Assembly: GCF_028863665.1 (NCBI RefSeq)
Contig: NZ_JARBFX010000012.1
Location: forward strand, 72,140-136,139
Source: Aquabacter sediminis
GTDB taxonomy: Bacteria; Pseudomonadota; Alphaproteobacteria; Rhizobiales; Xanthobacteraceae
DNA length: 64,000 nucleotides
Reading direction: 5' to 3'
The position numbers were made by a program, and so were the translations under genes. The notes beneath the pieces are model-generated. The model was given only the letters and a program-made list of their open reading frames with translations. It did no database searches and was not told the origin of the DNA. Below are positions 1-8,286 of the stretch, in pieces (within the stretch, counting starts at the first letter, position 1; every line of letters begins with the position of its first letter).

Positions 1-74
<74 letters not shown>

Positions 75-174
75 CTTTCCAGTCCCAACGCGCTGACGGG
101 GCGCTGGTGCCGATAGGCACGCTTCCCGGCTGGCGCGACGTTTCCAACGGGTCCGCAAGGGCCCGTGGCCCGGT

Positions 175-250
<76 letters not shown>

Positions 251-333
251 CTTCTCCCCACTCTCATGGAAGACAGGTCGCGCCGGCGCTGACGGGCATG
301 AATGGGGGCGCCTGAGGGCTCTCTCATCCCTGA

Positions 334-364
334 ACGGCCGCGCTTGGGCGCGGCCGTCTTGCTT
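334..364 (+). terminator. Hairpin between tRNA-Ala and the convergent acylase gene
   Basis: Perfect 10-bp GC-rich stem (334-343 with 348-357) and a 4-nt loop, followed by the T-rich stretch CTTGCTT on the plus strand. It sits between the end of the tRNA unit and the stop codon of the convergent gene at 398, so it could end transcription from either side. The weak T tract keeps confidence moderate. Confidence 0.5.
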
Positions 365-397
365 GTGGGGCAGCTTGGGATCCTGTGGTGCCGCGAC

Positions 398-1417
398 TCA
401 GCCGGGTGGCAGGGCCGGCATGAAATGGAGCTCGCTGCCTGCCACGAAATGCTCCGACACCTCGCCGGCAAACACCTCGCCTGCCGCAATGGAGAGCTTC
501 ATCACCGGCGCCCCCGGCTTCAGGTTCAGCTTGTCCAGGCGCACCCAGAAGGTGTTCGGGCGGGTGGCCGAGTCGAAGTAATAAACCTTCTCCTTGTGGT
601 CGCAGATGGTGCGCCAGATGGTGGAGGAGATGTTGGGCTGGTCAGGCGTGGTGATGCCCAGCGGGACGCTGACCGCGCGCTGGAGGCTTAGCACCGAGGC
701 GAGCGCCTGGTGCGCGAAGTTCTGGCCCGGCACGCCGGCCATGTATTGCGGCTCGGGCTTGCGCGGAATCGCCTCCAGATAGAAGGCGGCGCGGGCGAAG
801 CGGTCGGCGGCACGGTTGGTGCCAGGCAGAAAGGCCAGGCCGCCGATGCTCTTCCAATATTCCACCAGGGCCAGCTGCTGGTCATAGGTGGGCGAATTGG
901 TCATGACCGTGTAGGCGGGGCCATGGTGGATGACGAGCTTGCCACCCACATATTCCAGGATGGCCGAATCGCCCGTGGCATCTGAAAGGGCGAGGTGAAG
1001 GGTGGTCTGTACGCCGTTGGGCAAAGGCGGAGCGAGGAGGTTGAAGGTCTCCCGCTGAAACTCTTCCACTGCCTCCGCCACCGTGGCGAAGCTATCGAGG
1101 GCATATTGCGCCCACAGCGAGATGGACAGGAACGGTCGCCCGGCCACCGCCGCGGCATATTGGCTTTCCACCAGATAGAGGGCATTGGCCACCAGGCCCG
1201 CCTCGTTCATCCCGTCCGGCGTTCCGATGTCATAGCCGGCGGCGATGACGCTTCCATACTTCGACGTCCAGCGCAGGGAATCAGGGCCTGCCGCGCCGTC
1301 GCGGGAGATCCCGGCAGGAAATGCCCACAGATTTGTGCGCATGTCCTCCTTCCAGTCCATGTTCCGTCCGGTGATGACGATGCCTTCGTCAGAGACGAAC
1401 AGGGTCCTGGTGCACAT
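398..1417 (-). CDS. Choloylglycine hydrolase / penicillin V acylase family Ntn hydrolase
   Basis: A 339-residue linear-amide C-N hydrolase. Removing Met1 exposes Cys2, the N-terminal nucleophile of this family. Arg18, Asp21 and Asn174, and an Arg near 206-209, fall where bile salt hydrolases and penicillin V acylases have their catalytic set (C2, R18, D21, N175, R228). No signal peptide is visible and Cys2 lies directly after the start, so a cytoplasmic enzyme is likely. AAGGAGA precedes the ATG at a good distance. Gram-negative members may cleave penicillin V, N-acyl homoserine lactones or other N-acyl amides, and the substrate cannot be read from sequence. It lies on the same strand as, and 72 bp from, the GntR regulator, next to an operon full of amide-bond hydrolases, which suggests a related role. 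Confidence 0.85.
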   Translation of the reverse strand: MCTRTLFVSDEGIVITGRNMDWKEDMRTNLWAFPAGISRDGAAGPDSLRWTSKYGSVIAAGYDIGTPDGMNEAGLVANALYLVESQYAAAVAGRPFLSISLWAQYALDSFATVAEAVEEFQRETFNLLAPPLPNGVQTTLHLALSDATGDSAILEYVGGKLVIHHGPAYTVMTNSPTYDQQLALVEYWKSIGGLAFLPGTNRAADRFARAAFYLEAIPRKPEPQYMAGVPGQNFAHQALASVLSLQRAVSVPLGITTPDQPNISSTIWRTICDHKEKVYYFDSATRPNTFWVRLDKLNLKPGAPVMKLSIAAGEVFAGEVSEHFVAGSELHFMPALPPG

Positions 1418-1489
1418 GGTGCGCTCTCCTTACGTAACCTGCCGCTTTTGGGGCGGACCAGGTGACGTTAGGGGGATTGGCGCGGCCTG

Positions 1490-2227
1490 TCAGCCCGGCG
1501 CGCGGCGCAGCGGTGCGGGGCGCCCGGTGATGGAGCGCACGAGGGAGGTCTTCACGCTCGCCACATGCTCGCGCATCAAAAGCTCGGCCCGGTGAGGCTC
1601 CGACATGATGATGGCGTCATAGATGCGGTGGTGGTCGTCATGGCGCCGCCGCACGTCCAGGAGCTCGAACGAGACCACGTTGCGGTGCGAGGATTGGGGC
1701 ACCGACTGGCACAGCCGCACCATGTCGCCGAGCATACGGCAGCGGGCGGCCTGGTGGATGGTGTCGTGGAAGGCAAAGTTGATGGCGCCGTAGGAGATGC
1801 GGTCGTTCTCGTTCAGGTCGCCCTTGGCGAGCAGGGCGTCCCCATCCGCCAAGGAGCGCTCGATGGCGGCGCGCTCCTCTTCCTTCAGGCCCCGTTCGGC
1901 GGCAAAGCGCGCTGCCAGGGATTCCAGCATGGCCCGGATCTCGTAGGCGTCGACGATCTCCGATGTCAGATATTTGCGCACCGAATATCCGCGATTGGGC
2001 GCATATTCGAGCAGCCCCTCGGAGGCGAGGGTCTGGAGCGCCGAGCGCACGGGCGTGCGCGACACGCCGAGCCACTCGGAAAGGCGGACCTCATGCATGC
2101 GCACCCCGGCCTCGAACGTTCCCGACAGAATGGCGGCGCGGATGCTGTCGGTCACCGACAGGGATCGGGTCGGCGCGCGGTCCGGCTCGGAGGGATCGAC
2201 GAGAATGTCTGACATGGCGTTCCGCAT
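1490..2227 (-). CDS. GntR-family transcriptional regulator, FCD (FadR/VanR) subfamily
   Basis: A 245-residue regulator. The N-terminal winged helix (about residues 24-88) has the GntR signature around LSEWLGVSRTPVRSAL. The C-terminal FCD ligand-binding domain (about 92-225) is all-helical with the usual histidines, for example FHDTIH. The start at 2227 is chosen because GGAG lies 5 nt upstream; an in-frame ATG at 2215 is an alternative, and longer readings run into the intergenic control region. It is divergent from the catabolic operon at 2557, with palindromes between them, the normal arrangement for a local repressor whose ligand is the pathway substrate or an intermediate. Identity of the ligand is unknown. 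Confidence 0.9.
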   Translation of the reverse strand: MRNAMSDILVDPSEPDRAPTRSLSVTDSIRAAILSGTFEAGVRMHEVRLSEWLGVSRTPVRSALQTLASEGLLEYAPNRGYSVRKYLTSEIVDAYEIRAMLESLAARFAAERGLKEEERAAIERSLADGDALLAKGDLNENDRISYGAINFAFHDTIHQAARCRMLGDMVRLCQSVPQSSHRNVVSFELLDVRRRHDDHHRIYDAIIMSEPHRAELLMREHVASVKTSLVRSITGRPAPLRRAPG

Positions 2228-2392
2228 GGGTTCTCCACGACTTTGATACCAGCAGGAGCGATCTCTCCGCAAGGATACAATCGTCGTAGACACTTGCGTT
2301 GCACCCAAACCGAGCGCATCGCGTTTTTGCGCTGCGAAATAAGAAAAACTGCTCGATTGCGAGGCAATCGCTGCCTCAGAAATCATCACAAA

Positions 2393-2435
2393 ATGTATAC
2401 ATAACTCGTTGACGAGTGCCAAATTGTATTCATAC
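2393..2435. promoter_or_regulatory. Cluster of three palindromes, probable GntR/FCD operators
   Basis: Three elements lie side by side: the perfect 10-bp palindrome ATGTATACAT (2393-2402), the palindrome ACTCGT-TG-ACGAGT (2404-2417, perfect 6-bp arms), and the imperfect GTATTCATAC (2426-2435). FCD-type GntR proteins commonly bind short palindromes with a GTAT/ATAC core, so the first and third fit the neighbouring regulator. They overlap the -35 and -10 of the operon promoter, which suggests repression by occlusion. Binding is inferred. Confidence 0.65.
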
Positions 2436-2436
2436 T
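2409..2436 (+). promoter_or_regulatory. Sigma70-like promoter of the catabolic operon
   Basis: -35 TTGACG (2409-2414), 16-bp spacer, -10 CATACT (2431-2436; four of six consensus bases). The predicted transcript starts about 2443 and runs into the GTG at 2557. The -35 is embedded in the second palindrome and the -10 in the third. Confidence 0.5.
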
Positions 2437-2556
2437 TCGGTCATCCCACTCGGGCAGCCGGCGTTCGCTGGCTCCGGGCCGGAGCGGCCTTGGCATCGGC
2501 GGCTTTTCGTCGCCCCGGCAAGGCCGCGCGCACCACGCCACAGGGGGAGCGCCAAC

Positions 2557-3216
2557 GTGTTGAAGTCCTTCGATTTCGGTCTGGACGAGGTCCGGCCCGC
2601 CGTGGTCGCCATCGATCTGCATCGCGGCCATCTGGATATGGACGTCGCCACCATGCCCACCTCGCCCGAGGTGGCCGAGCGCGTGATCGCGGCCAATGAC
2701 GTGCTGTTCCGCTGGGCGCGGGGCGCGGGCGTGCCGGTCATCCACCTTGTCACATCCTATCGCGACGAGACGGAAATCCGCGCCAATCCCTTCTGGCGCA
2801 CCCGTGCCGATGATCCCGCCGCGACCCGCAAGAATGTGCTGCGCCACAATCTGGAGGGTAGCCCCGGCTGCACCGTCATGCCGCAGTTGCAGGCGCCGGG
2901 AGACTTCGTCGTGCGCACCAAGAAGCGCTACGACTGCTTCATCGGAACCGACCTTGAATTCACGCTCCGCGCCCACGGCATCAACATGCTGTTGGTCACT
3001 GGCGTGAACACCAATTCCTGCGTCCTTGCCACCACCACCGCCGCCAATGTGCGGGACTTCGCTGTGATCGTGGTGGAGGATTGCGTGGACACCATGGACG
3101 GCGACGCCCTCCATGCCGCCGGCCTTGCCTGCATCCGCACCGCCTTCGGCTGGGTGATGCCGGCAATGGATGTCATTGCGATCCTCGGCGCGCCCGAAGG
3201 CGCCGACGCGCCATGA
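2557..3216 (+). CDS. Isochorismatase-like cysteine amidohydrolase
   Basis: 219 residues when started at GTG 2557, chosen because GGGGGAG lies 7 nt upstream and family similarity begins at once; an upstream extension to 2416 has no family-like sequence. The catalytic triad is visible: Asp20 (VVAIDLHRG), Lys122/123 (RTKKRYDCF) and Cys155 (TGVNTNSCVLAT). Relatives include N-carbamoylsarcosine amidase, ureidoacrylate amidohydrolase (RutB), maleamate amidohydrolase (NicF) and nicotinamidase, all of which release ammonia or carbamate from an amide. It is the first gene of the operon and its stop overlaps the next start (ATGA). The exact amide substrate is not known. Confidence 0.85.
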   Translation: MLKSFDFGLDEVRPAVVAIDLHRGHLDMDVATMPTSPEVAERVIAANDVLFRWARGAGVPVIHLVTSYRDETEIRANPFWRTRADDPAATRKNVLRHNLEGSPGCTVMPQLQAPGDFVVRTKKRYDCFIGTDLEFTLRAHGINMLLVTGVNTNSCVLATTTAANVRDFAVIVVEDCVDTMDGDALHAAGLACIRTAFGWVMPAMDVIAILGAPEGADAP

Positions 3217-3887
3217 GCCGCCGCCTCAAGAGCATGGTGAGCGCAGGGCGCCCCGTGCTCGCGGTCAATCCTGGTGGCGTGGCACTGCCGGTGGTGGATG
3301 CGCTGGCGGATGCCGGCGTCGAGGCGCTGTTCATCGATTGCGAGCGGACGCCGGTCTCCATTGAGGGGGTCGTGATTCTCGCCCGAGCGGCGCAGGCGCG
3401 GGGCATGTCGGCCCTGGTGCGCTCGCCCACCCGCGATCCGGCCTTCCTGACCCGCTATCTGGACTGCCGCATCGACGGCCTCGTCCTGCCCCAGGTGGAG
3501 GATGCGGCAGCCTGCGCAGACTTCGTCGCCGTGGCGAAGGCCACCGGGCGTTGCGCCGATCTTTTTCTCGTCGCGCAGATCGAGACTGTGGCAGGCATTG
3601 TTGCGCTGGAGGAGATCGCCGCTGCCCCGGGCATCGACCTCATCCTCATCGGTCCCAACGACCTGTCCCATTCCATGGGCTTTGCCGGCGATGCCGGCCA
3701 CCCGGAAGTGCAGCAGGCGGTTTCGGAGGTGGCCGAGAAACTCGCCGCCCTCGGTCGCCCGTTCGGCCTGCCGGTCAATGCTGCGACCGCCGGGACCTGG
3801 GTCGGCCGGGGCGCGCGCCTTCTTTATTCGGGGCTCGCCCCGCTGCTGTCCCCCTCGATCGCCGCGCTCCGGGAGGCCGCGTCGTAA
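3213..3887 (+). CDS. HpcH/HpaI-family aldolase-like protein with altered active site
   Basis: 224-residue TIM-barrel protein of the HpcH/HpaI (class II, metal-dependent) aldolase family. Arg70, Gln94, Glu124 (AQIET) and Asp150 (GPNDLSHSMG) match substrate- and metal-binding positions. The loop that normally reads D-x-E-H has DCER (residues 42-45), so the catalytic histidine equivalent to His45 of HpaI is an arginine. It may therefore cleave a different substrate or work as another kind of lyase. It is 4-bp coupled (ATGA) to the isochorismatase, so the two probably act in sequence. At 224 residues it is slightly shorter than typical HpaI (about 260). Confidence 0.8.
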   Translation: MSRRLKSMVSAGRPVLAVNPGGVALPVVDALADAGVEALFIDCERTPVSIEGVVILARAAQARGMSALVRSPTRDPAFLTRYLDCRIDGLVLPQVEDAAACADFVAVAKATGRCADLFLVAQIETVAGIVALEEIAAAPGIDLILIGPNDLSHSMGFAGDAGHPEVQQAVSEVAEKLAALGRPFGLPVNAATAGTWVGRGARLLYSGLAPLLSPSIAALREAAS

Positions 3888-3930
3888 CTCCCCGAGGCCT
3901 TTTCCACGTCCCCGTTCCAGTGAGGTAAAC

Positions 3931-4809
3931 ATGCCCACTCTGCCCCGTGACCGTGCCCCCTATTCCGCCATTGTCGATCGCCCGCCGCTGAAGCTGCCGG
4001 GCAATGCCCGCGTGGTGCTGTGGACCATCGTCAATCTGGAGGTGTGGGACATCGGCCGCCCCATGGCGCGCCAGGCCCTTTCGCCGCCGCAGGGCGTGCC
4101 GCTCCTGCCCGACGTCCCCAATTGGAGCTGGCACGAATACGGCATGCGGGTGGGCGTGTGGCGCTTCTTCGACCTGTACAAGCGCCTGGGCATCCGCCCA
4201 ACCCTCTCCATCAATGCCCGCGTCTGCGAGGATTATGAGCGGGTGGCGGCCGAGGCGCGCGATGCGGGCTGGGAATTCATGGGCCACATGTATGACCAGC
4301 AGCCCATCCACAAGGTGGAAGACCAGCGCGGCACCATCTTCAAGTCCATGGACGTGATCGAGAAGTTCACGGGCAAGCGGCCCATCGGCTGGCTTGGCCC
4401 GGGCCTGACCCAGACCTTCGAGACGCCCGAGAACCTGGTGGATGCCGGCGTCAAATATATCGGCGACTGGGTGTGGGACGACGAGCCCTGCGAGATCTCA
4501 ACCGCCTCCGGCCCCCTGGTGACGCTGCCCTACACGGTGGAGCACAACGACATCCCCATGATGGCCATCGCCAATCATGAATCGCCTTATTGGCTTCAGC
4601 GCTTCAAGGATTCTCTCGACCGCCTGCACATGGAAGGCGGAGATCGCGCCAAGGTCCTGGCGGTGGCCATCCATCCCTACATTTCCGGCCAGCCCCACCG
4701 CATCAAGTATCTGGAGGCGGTCTATGAGTATGCCCGCAGCCGCGGCGACGTGCTGATGTGGAATGGCGAGGAAATCTACGACTGGTACCAGGGCGTGAGG
4801 GGCAAGTGA
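3931..4809 (+). CDS. Polysaccharide-deacetylase-fold hydrolase, PuuE/allantoinase type (paralogue 1)
   Basis: 292 residues of the NodB-like (beta/alpha) deacetylase superfamily, in the branch that includes the PuuE allantoinase. Hallmarks are the WHEYGMRVGVWR segment (about 67-78), GWEFMGHMYDQQ (113-124), and the conserved block GWLGPGLTQTFETPENL. It has no signal peptide, so it acts in the cytoplasm on a small molecule, probably opening a cyclic amide or ureide or removing a formyl/acyl group, rather than on polysaccharide. GAGG precedes ATG 3931. A second copy of the same family lies at 5547, separated by one gene. The preceding gap of 43 bp is the only non-overlapping junction in this part of the operon. 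Confidence 0.82.
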   Translation: MPTLPRDRAPYSAIVDRPPLKLPGNARVVLWTIVNLEVWDIGRPMARQALSPPQGVPLLPDVPNWSWHEYGMRVGVWRFFDLYKRLGIRPTLSINARVCEDYERVAAEARDAGWEFMGHMYDQQPIHKVEDQRGTIFKSMDVIEKFTGKRPIGWLGPGLTQTFETPENLVDAGVKYIGDWVWDDEPCEISTASGPLVTLPYTVEHNDIPMMAIANHESPYWLQRFKDSLDRLHMEGGDRAKVLAVAIHPYISGQPHRIKYLEAVYEYARSRGDVLMWNGEEIYDWYQGVRGK

Positions 4810-5543
4810 GCGGTTCCGTGAACGCGGTCGAGCCCGGCCAGTCTGCCTTCGTCGTCCCGGCCCCGGAGGTCGTCAGCCTCCCCGTGGCCGGGCGCGCCGA
4901 GCGCTTTCCCGTTCGGCGCATCTATTGCGTCGGGCGCAACTATCTCGCTCATATCCGCGAGATGAAGGAGGCTGAGGACGAGCGCGACCCGCCCTTCTTC
5001 TTCCAGAAGCCGCGCGATTCCATCGTGCCGGACGGAGCCACCGTGCCCTATCCGGCGGATACCACCGATTTCCAGTACGAGATCGAGCTGGTGGCGGCGA
5101 TCGGGAAGGGCGGCGTGGACCTCTCGGTGGAGGCGGCCCGCGATCACATCTTCGGCTATGCGGTGGGCATCGACCTGACCCGCCGTGACCGCCAGCGGGA
5201 CTGCCGCGACAAGCGCCTGCCCTGGGAGGCGGGGAAGGCCTTCGACCTCTCCGCGCCCTGCGGCGAGGTGCACCCGGCAAGCGTCATCGGCCATCCCGAT
5301 CGGGGCGCTATCACGCTCGCCGTCAACGGTGCGCTGACCCAGAAGGGCGACCTTGGCGAAATGATCTGGAACGTGCCGGAAATCGTCGCCAACCTCTCGC
5401 GCTCCTATCGCCTGGAGCCGGGAGACCTCATCATGACCGGCACGCCCGCGGGCGTCGGGCCGGTTGAGCCGGGCGACGTGATCGTCGGGCAAGTCGAGGG
5501 CGTTGGTGCCCTCACTCTCACCATTGCCGAAGCCGGGGCCTGA
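4806..5543 (+). CDS. Fumarylacetoacetate hydrolase (FAH) family protein
   Basis: 245 residues from GTG 4806, whose start overlaps the previous stop (GTGA) behind GAGGGG. The FAH fold is clear: IYCVGRNY near 39-46, metal ligands Glu92/Glu94 (FQYEIELVAAIG) and Asp123 (VGIDLTRRD), Lys144, and the C-terminal GDLIMTGTPAGVGP signature. Members hydrolyse or decarboxylate beta-diketo or oxo-enoic acids, for example fumarylpyruvate, acylpyruvates and oxaloacetate. This suggests the pathway converges on a short oxo-acid after nitrogen is removed. The exact reaction is unknown. Confidence 0.87.
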   Translation: MSGSVNAVEPGQSAFVVPAPEVVSLPVAGRAERFPVRRIYCVGRNYLAHIREMKEAEDERDPPFFFQKPRDSIVPDGATVPYPADTTDFQYEIELVAAIGKGGVDLSVEAARDHIFGYAVGIDLTRRDRQRDCRDKRLPWEAGKAFDLSAPCGEVHPASVIGHPDRGAITLAVNGALTQKGDLGEMIWNVPEIVANLSRSYRLEPGDLIMTGTPAGVGPVEPGDVIVGQVEGVGALTLTIAEAGA

Positions 5544-5546
5544 ACC

Positions 5547-6440
5547 ATGCTTCCCACCGAGCGCATCGCCTATTCCGCCATCACCGAGCGCCCCCGCCTG
5601 ACCTTGCCCGACGGCAAGCGCATGGCGGTGTGGATCATCGTCAATGTGGAGGAGTGGAACCCGAAGGAGACCATGCCGCGCACGGTGCTGACCCCGCCGG
5701 CGGGCGGTGCGCCCATGCCGGACATCCCCAACTGGGCCTGGCACGAATATGGCAACCGCGTCGGCTTCTGGCGCATGCTGGAGGTGTTCGACGAGTTCGA
5801 GGTGCCCGCAGCCCTCGCCATCAATGGCTCGGCCATCGCCGCCTATGAGCCCATTGCCCGCGCTGCCCGCGACCGCAAGTGGGAGTTCATCGGCCACGGC
5901 TTCAGCCAGAAGAACATGCAGAAGGTGGAGAACGAGCGCGAGGACATCGCCCGCACCACCAAGGTCATCACCGACTTCGTCGGCAAGCGCCCGCGCGGCT
6001 GGCTGGGGCCGGGCCTGACCGAGACCTGGGAGACACCCGACATCCTGGTGGAGGAGGGCTATTCCTATGTGTGCGACTGGGTGCTGGACGACGAGCCGGT
6101 GGTGCTGAAGACCCGCACCAAGCCGATCCTGAACGTGCCCTACACCCAGGAATGCAACGACGTGGCCATGATGCTGATCCAGCATCACAAGGCCTCGGAA
6201 TATTTCGACCGGGCCTCCGACCAGTTCGACCAGATCCACCACGATGCCCGTCATTCGGCGCGCGTGATGGCCATCGTGGTGCACCCGTACATCATGGGCG
6301 CGCCGCACCGGCTGAAATATTTCCGCAAGATCGTTGAGAAGATCGCCTCCTACGAGGACGTGGCCTTCATGACGGGAGAGCAGATCGCCGACTGGTATCT
6401 GGCGCAGCGCCCGAACGCGCTCTCCGAGGCGGCCGAGTGA
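5547..6440 (+). CDS. Polysaccharide-deacetylase-fold hydrolase, PuuE/allantoinase type (paralogue 2)
   Basis: 297 residues, colinear with the 3931 protein: both open with YSAI-x-RP, share the NW-x-WHEYG block, a GWLGPGLT-T-ETP segment, and VHPYI near the C-terminus. Differences sit in the likely active site: where paralogue 1 has GHMYDQQPIHK, this one has GHGFSQKNMQK. The two are therefore likely to act on different but related intermediates, or to form a heteromer. It starts 3 bp after the FAH gene and its stop overlaps the permease start. No signal peptide. Confidence 0.82.
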   Translation: MLPTERIAYSAITERPRLTLPDGKRMAVWIIVNVEEWNPKETMPRTVLTPPAGGAPMPDIPNWAWHEYGNRVGFWRMLEVFDEFEVPAALAINGSAIAAYEPIARAARDRKWEFIGHGFSQKNMQKVENEREDIARTTKVITDFVGKRPRGWLGPGLTETWETPDILVEEGYSYVCDWVLDDEPVVLKTRTKPILNVPYTQECNDVAMMLIQHHKASEYFDRASDQFDQIHHDARHSARVMAIVVHPYIMGAPHRLKYFRKIVEKIASYEDVAFMTGEQIADWYLAQRPNALSEAAE

Positions 6441-7300
6441 TGGGTGGCTGGGCCTTCCATATCCTCAACGGGCTGACCTTCGCGGCGCTGCTTTTCATCG
6501 TCGCGTCGGGCTTCACGCTGATCTTCGGCCTGCTGCGCATCGTCAACCTGGCCCACGGCGCGCTCTATCTGGCGGGCGGCTATATCGGCTACACGGTGGC
6601 GGCGACGCTCGGGGCCGGCTTCGTCGTCGGCTGTATCGCCGCCATGGCCTGCGTGGCGCTGGCGGGCTTTGCCCTCGACCAGGGGCTGCTGCGCTTCGTG
6701 CGCGGCTTCGAGCTGCGGCAGGTGCTGCTGACGCTGGGTGTCGCCTTCATCATCAACGACATGCTGCTGGTGGTGTTTGGCGGCGACACCTTCACCATGC
6801 CGACGCCCGTGCTGCTGCGCGGGGCGGTGAACATAAACGGGCTGTTCTACCCGAAGTACCGGCTGTTCGTGCTGGGCCTTGGGGTGGTGATGTTCATTGC
6901 GCTGTGGCTCCTCCTCTACAAGACGCGCCTCGGCGCGCTGATCCGGGCGGGGGTGGATGACCGCGAGATGATCGAGGCCATGGGCATCAACATCCGCCGC
7001 ATCTTCCTGCTCACCTTCATGCTGGGCTCTGCCTTCGCCGGCCTTGGCGGCGCGGTGGGCGGCGCCTTCCTGACCCTTTATCCGAGCGCGGACGCCGAAA
7101 TCCTCGTGTTCTCGCTGGCCGTGGTCATCATCGGCGGCTGCGGCAGCCTGGTCGGCGCGGCGGTGGGGGCAGTGATGGTGGGGCTGCTCAATTCCATCGG
7201 CCAGGTCATGTTCCCGGAATTCGCCTATTTCGTCATCTTTGGTCCCATGGCCCTGATCCTGGCCTTCCGGCCGCTCGGCCTGTTCGGGAGGGCGGCATGA
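6440..7300 (+). CDS. livH: Branched-chain amino-acid-type ABC transporter permease (LivH family)
   Basis: 286-residue polytopic inner-membrane protein with the LivH pattern: SGFTLIFGLLRIVNLAHGALY in the first part and the EAA-like loop with DREMIEAMGIN before the last helices. I place the start at ATG 6440, overlapping the previous stop (TGATG); GTG 6437 is one codon earlier and equally possible, with GAGG 7 nt upstream. It pairs with the LivM-type permease that follows. Liv-type importers move branched-chain amino acids but also many aromatic, amide and urea compounds, so the substrate is set by the binding protein. Confidence 0.9.
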   Translation: MGGWAFHILNGLTFAALLFIVASGFTLIFGLLRIVNLAHGALYLAGGYIGYTVAATLGAGFVVGCIAAMACVALAGFALDQGLLRFVRGFELRQVLLTLGVAFIINDMLLVVFGGDTFTMPTPVLLRGAVNINGLFYPKYRLFVLGLGVVMFIALWLLLYKTRLGALIRAGVDDREMIEAMGINIRRIFLLTFMLGSAFAGLGGAVGGAFLTLYPSADAEILVFSLAVVIIGGCGSLVGAAVGAVMVGLLNSIGQVMFPEFAYFVIFGPMALILAFRPLGLFGRAA

Positions 7301-8247
7301 CCAGCCTGATGGCTTCCTCCCGCGCCGCCCGGCTCGGCGGCCTCGCGGTTCTGCTGGGCGCGATCGCGTTCGCGCTCGTGCCGCTGGTGGCGCCCACCTA
7401 CCAGGTGAGCATCTTCACCGAGATCCTCATCTTCGCCGTACTGGCCATGGCGGTGGATATTCTGGCCGGCTACACCGGCCGCACGCCCTTGTGCCACGGC
7501 GCCATTTTCGGTGTGGCCACCTATGTGACCGTCTATTGGCACACCAATGTGAGCGACCATCTCATCGTCGCCATGGCGGCGGGTGTGGTGGCGGCGACCC
7601 TGGTGGCGGCGGTGTTCGCGCTGCTCGCCATCCGCACCTCGGGCGTCTATTTCCTGCTGCTGACCCTGGCGCTCGGCATGATCGTGTGGGGCGTGTGCCT
7701 GCGTTGGACGGCGGTGACCGGCGGCGAGAACGGCCTGCGCGGGAGCCTGCGCCCCGGCCTGATCGCCGACCATGTCCATTTCTATTACCTGGTCTTCGTG
7801 GCGGTCGCCGTGGTGGCCTTCGCCATGTGGCGCTTCGTGCGCTCCTCCTTTGGCCTGACCCTGCGGGGCATTCGCGACAGCGAGAGCCGCATGCGGGCGC
7901 TCGGCTACAACGTCTCGCTCCACCTCTTCGTGGCCTTCACCGTGTCGGGCTTCTTCGCCGGCATTGCCGGTTCGCTCTATGCCCTCTTCAACGAGTTCGC
8001 CAGCCCCTCGACCGTCGCCCTCTCCCAGTCGGTGGAAGGGCTCCTGATGGCGGTGGCGGGCGGCATCGGCACGCTGTTCGGCGCCTTCATCGGAGCGGGC
8101 GTGGTGATCGGGCTGGAGAATTTCGCCAGCCTCTACACCGAGCGCTGGATGAGCGTGCTCGGCCTCATGTTCGTGCTCACCATGATCTTCGCGCCCGAGG
8201 GCATCCTCGGTCGCGTGCGGGACTTGCTATCGCGCGGCCGGCGCTGA
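7297..8247 (+). CDS. livM: Branched-chain amino-acid-type ABC transporter permease (LivM family)
   Basis: 316-residue permease with about nine membrane segments. It shows the LivM features: a gating region LAGYTGRTPLCHGAIFGVATY, the coupling loop LRGIRDSESRMRALGYN, and a C-terminal APEGILGR tail. It overlaps livH by 4 bp (ATGA). The canonical LivM loop reads L-x-G-x-x-SLG-H-x-x-F; here SLGH is replaced by PLCH, a small departure consistent with an unusual substrate. Confidence 0.9.
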   Translation: MTSLMASSRAARLGGLAVLLGAIAFALVPLVAPTYQVSIFTEILIFAVLAMAVDILAGYTGRTPLCHGAIFGVATYVTVYWHTNVSDHLIVAMAAGVVAATLVAAVFALLAIRTSGVYFLLLTLALGMIVWGVCLRWTAVTGGENGLRGSLRPGLIADHVHFYYLVFVAVAVVAFAMWRFVRSSFGLTLRGIRDSESRMRALGYNVSLHLFVAFTVSGFFAGIAGSLYALFNEFASPSTVALSQSVEGLLMAVAGGIGTLFGAFIGAGVVIGLENFASLYTERWMSVLGLMFVLTMIFAPEGILGRVRDLLSRGRR

Positions 8248-8286
8248 ACCGGCCCGCCAATCACAACACACCAGAAGGAGCGGGTT

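Larger units (their letters stand above)
2228..2556. promoter_or_regulatory. Divergent control region between gntR-type regulator and catabolic operon
   Basis: 329 bp without a gene. It is notably AT-richer from 2330 to 2440 than its surroundings. It holds three palindromic sites and a sigma70-like promoter (listed separately), then about 100 bp of GC-rich leader before the GTG start at 2557. Confidence 0.8.
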
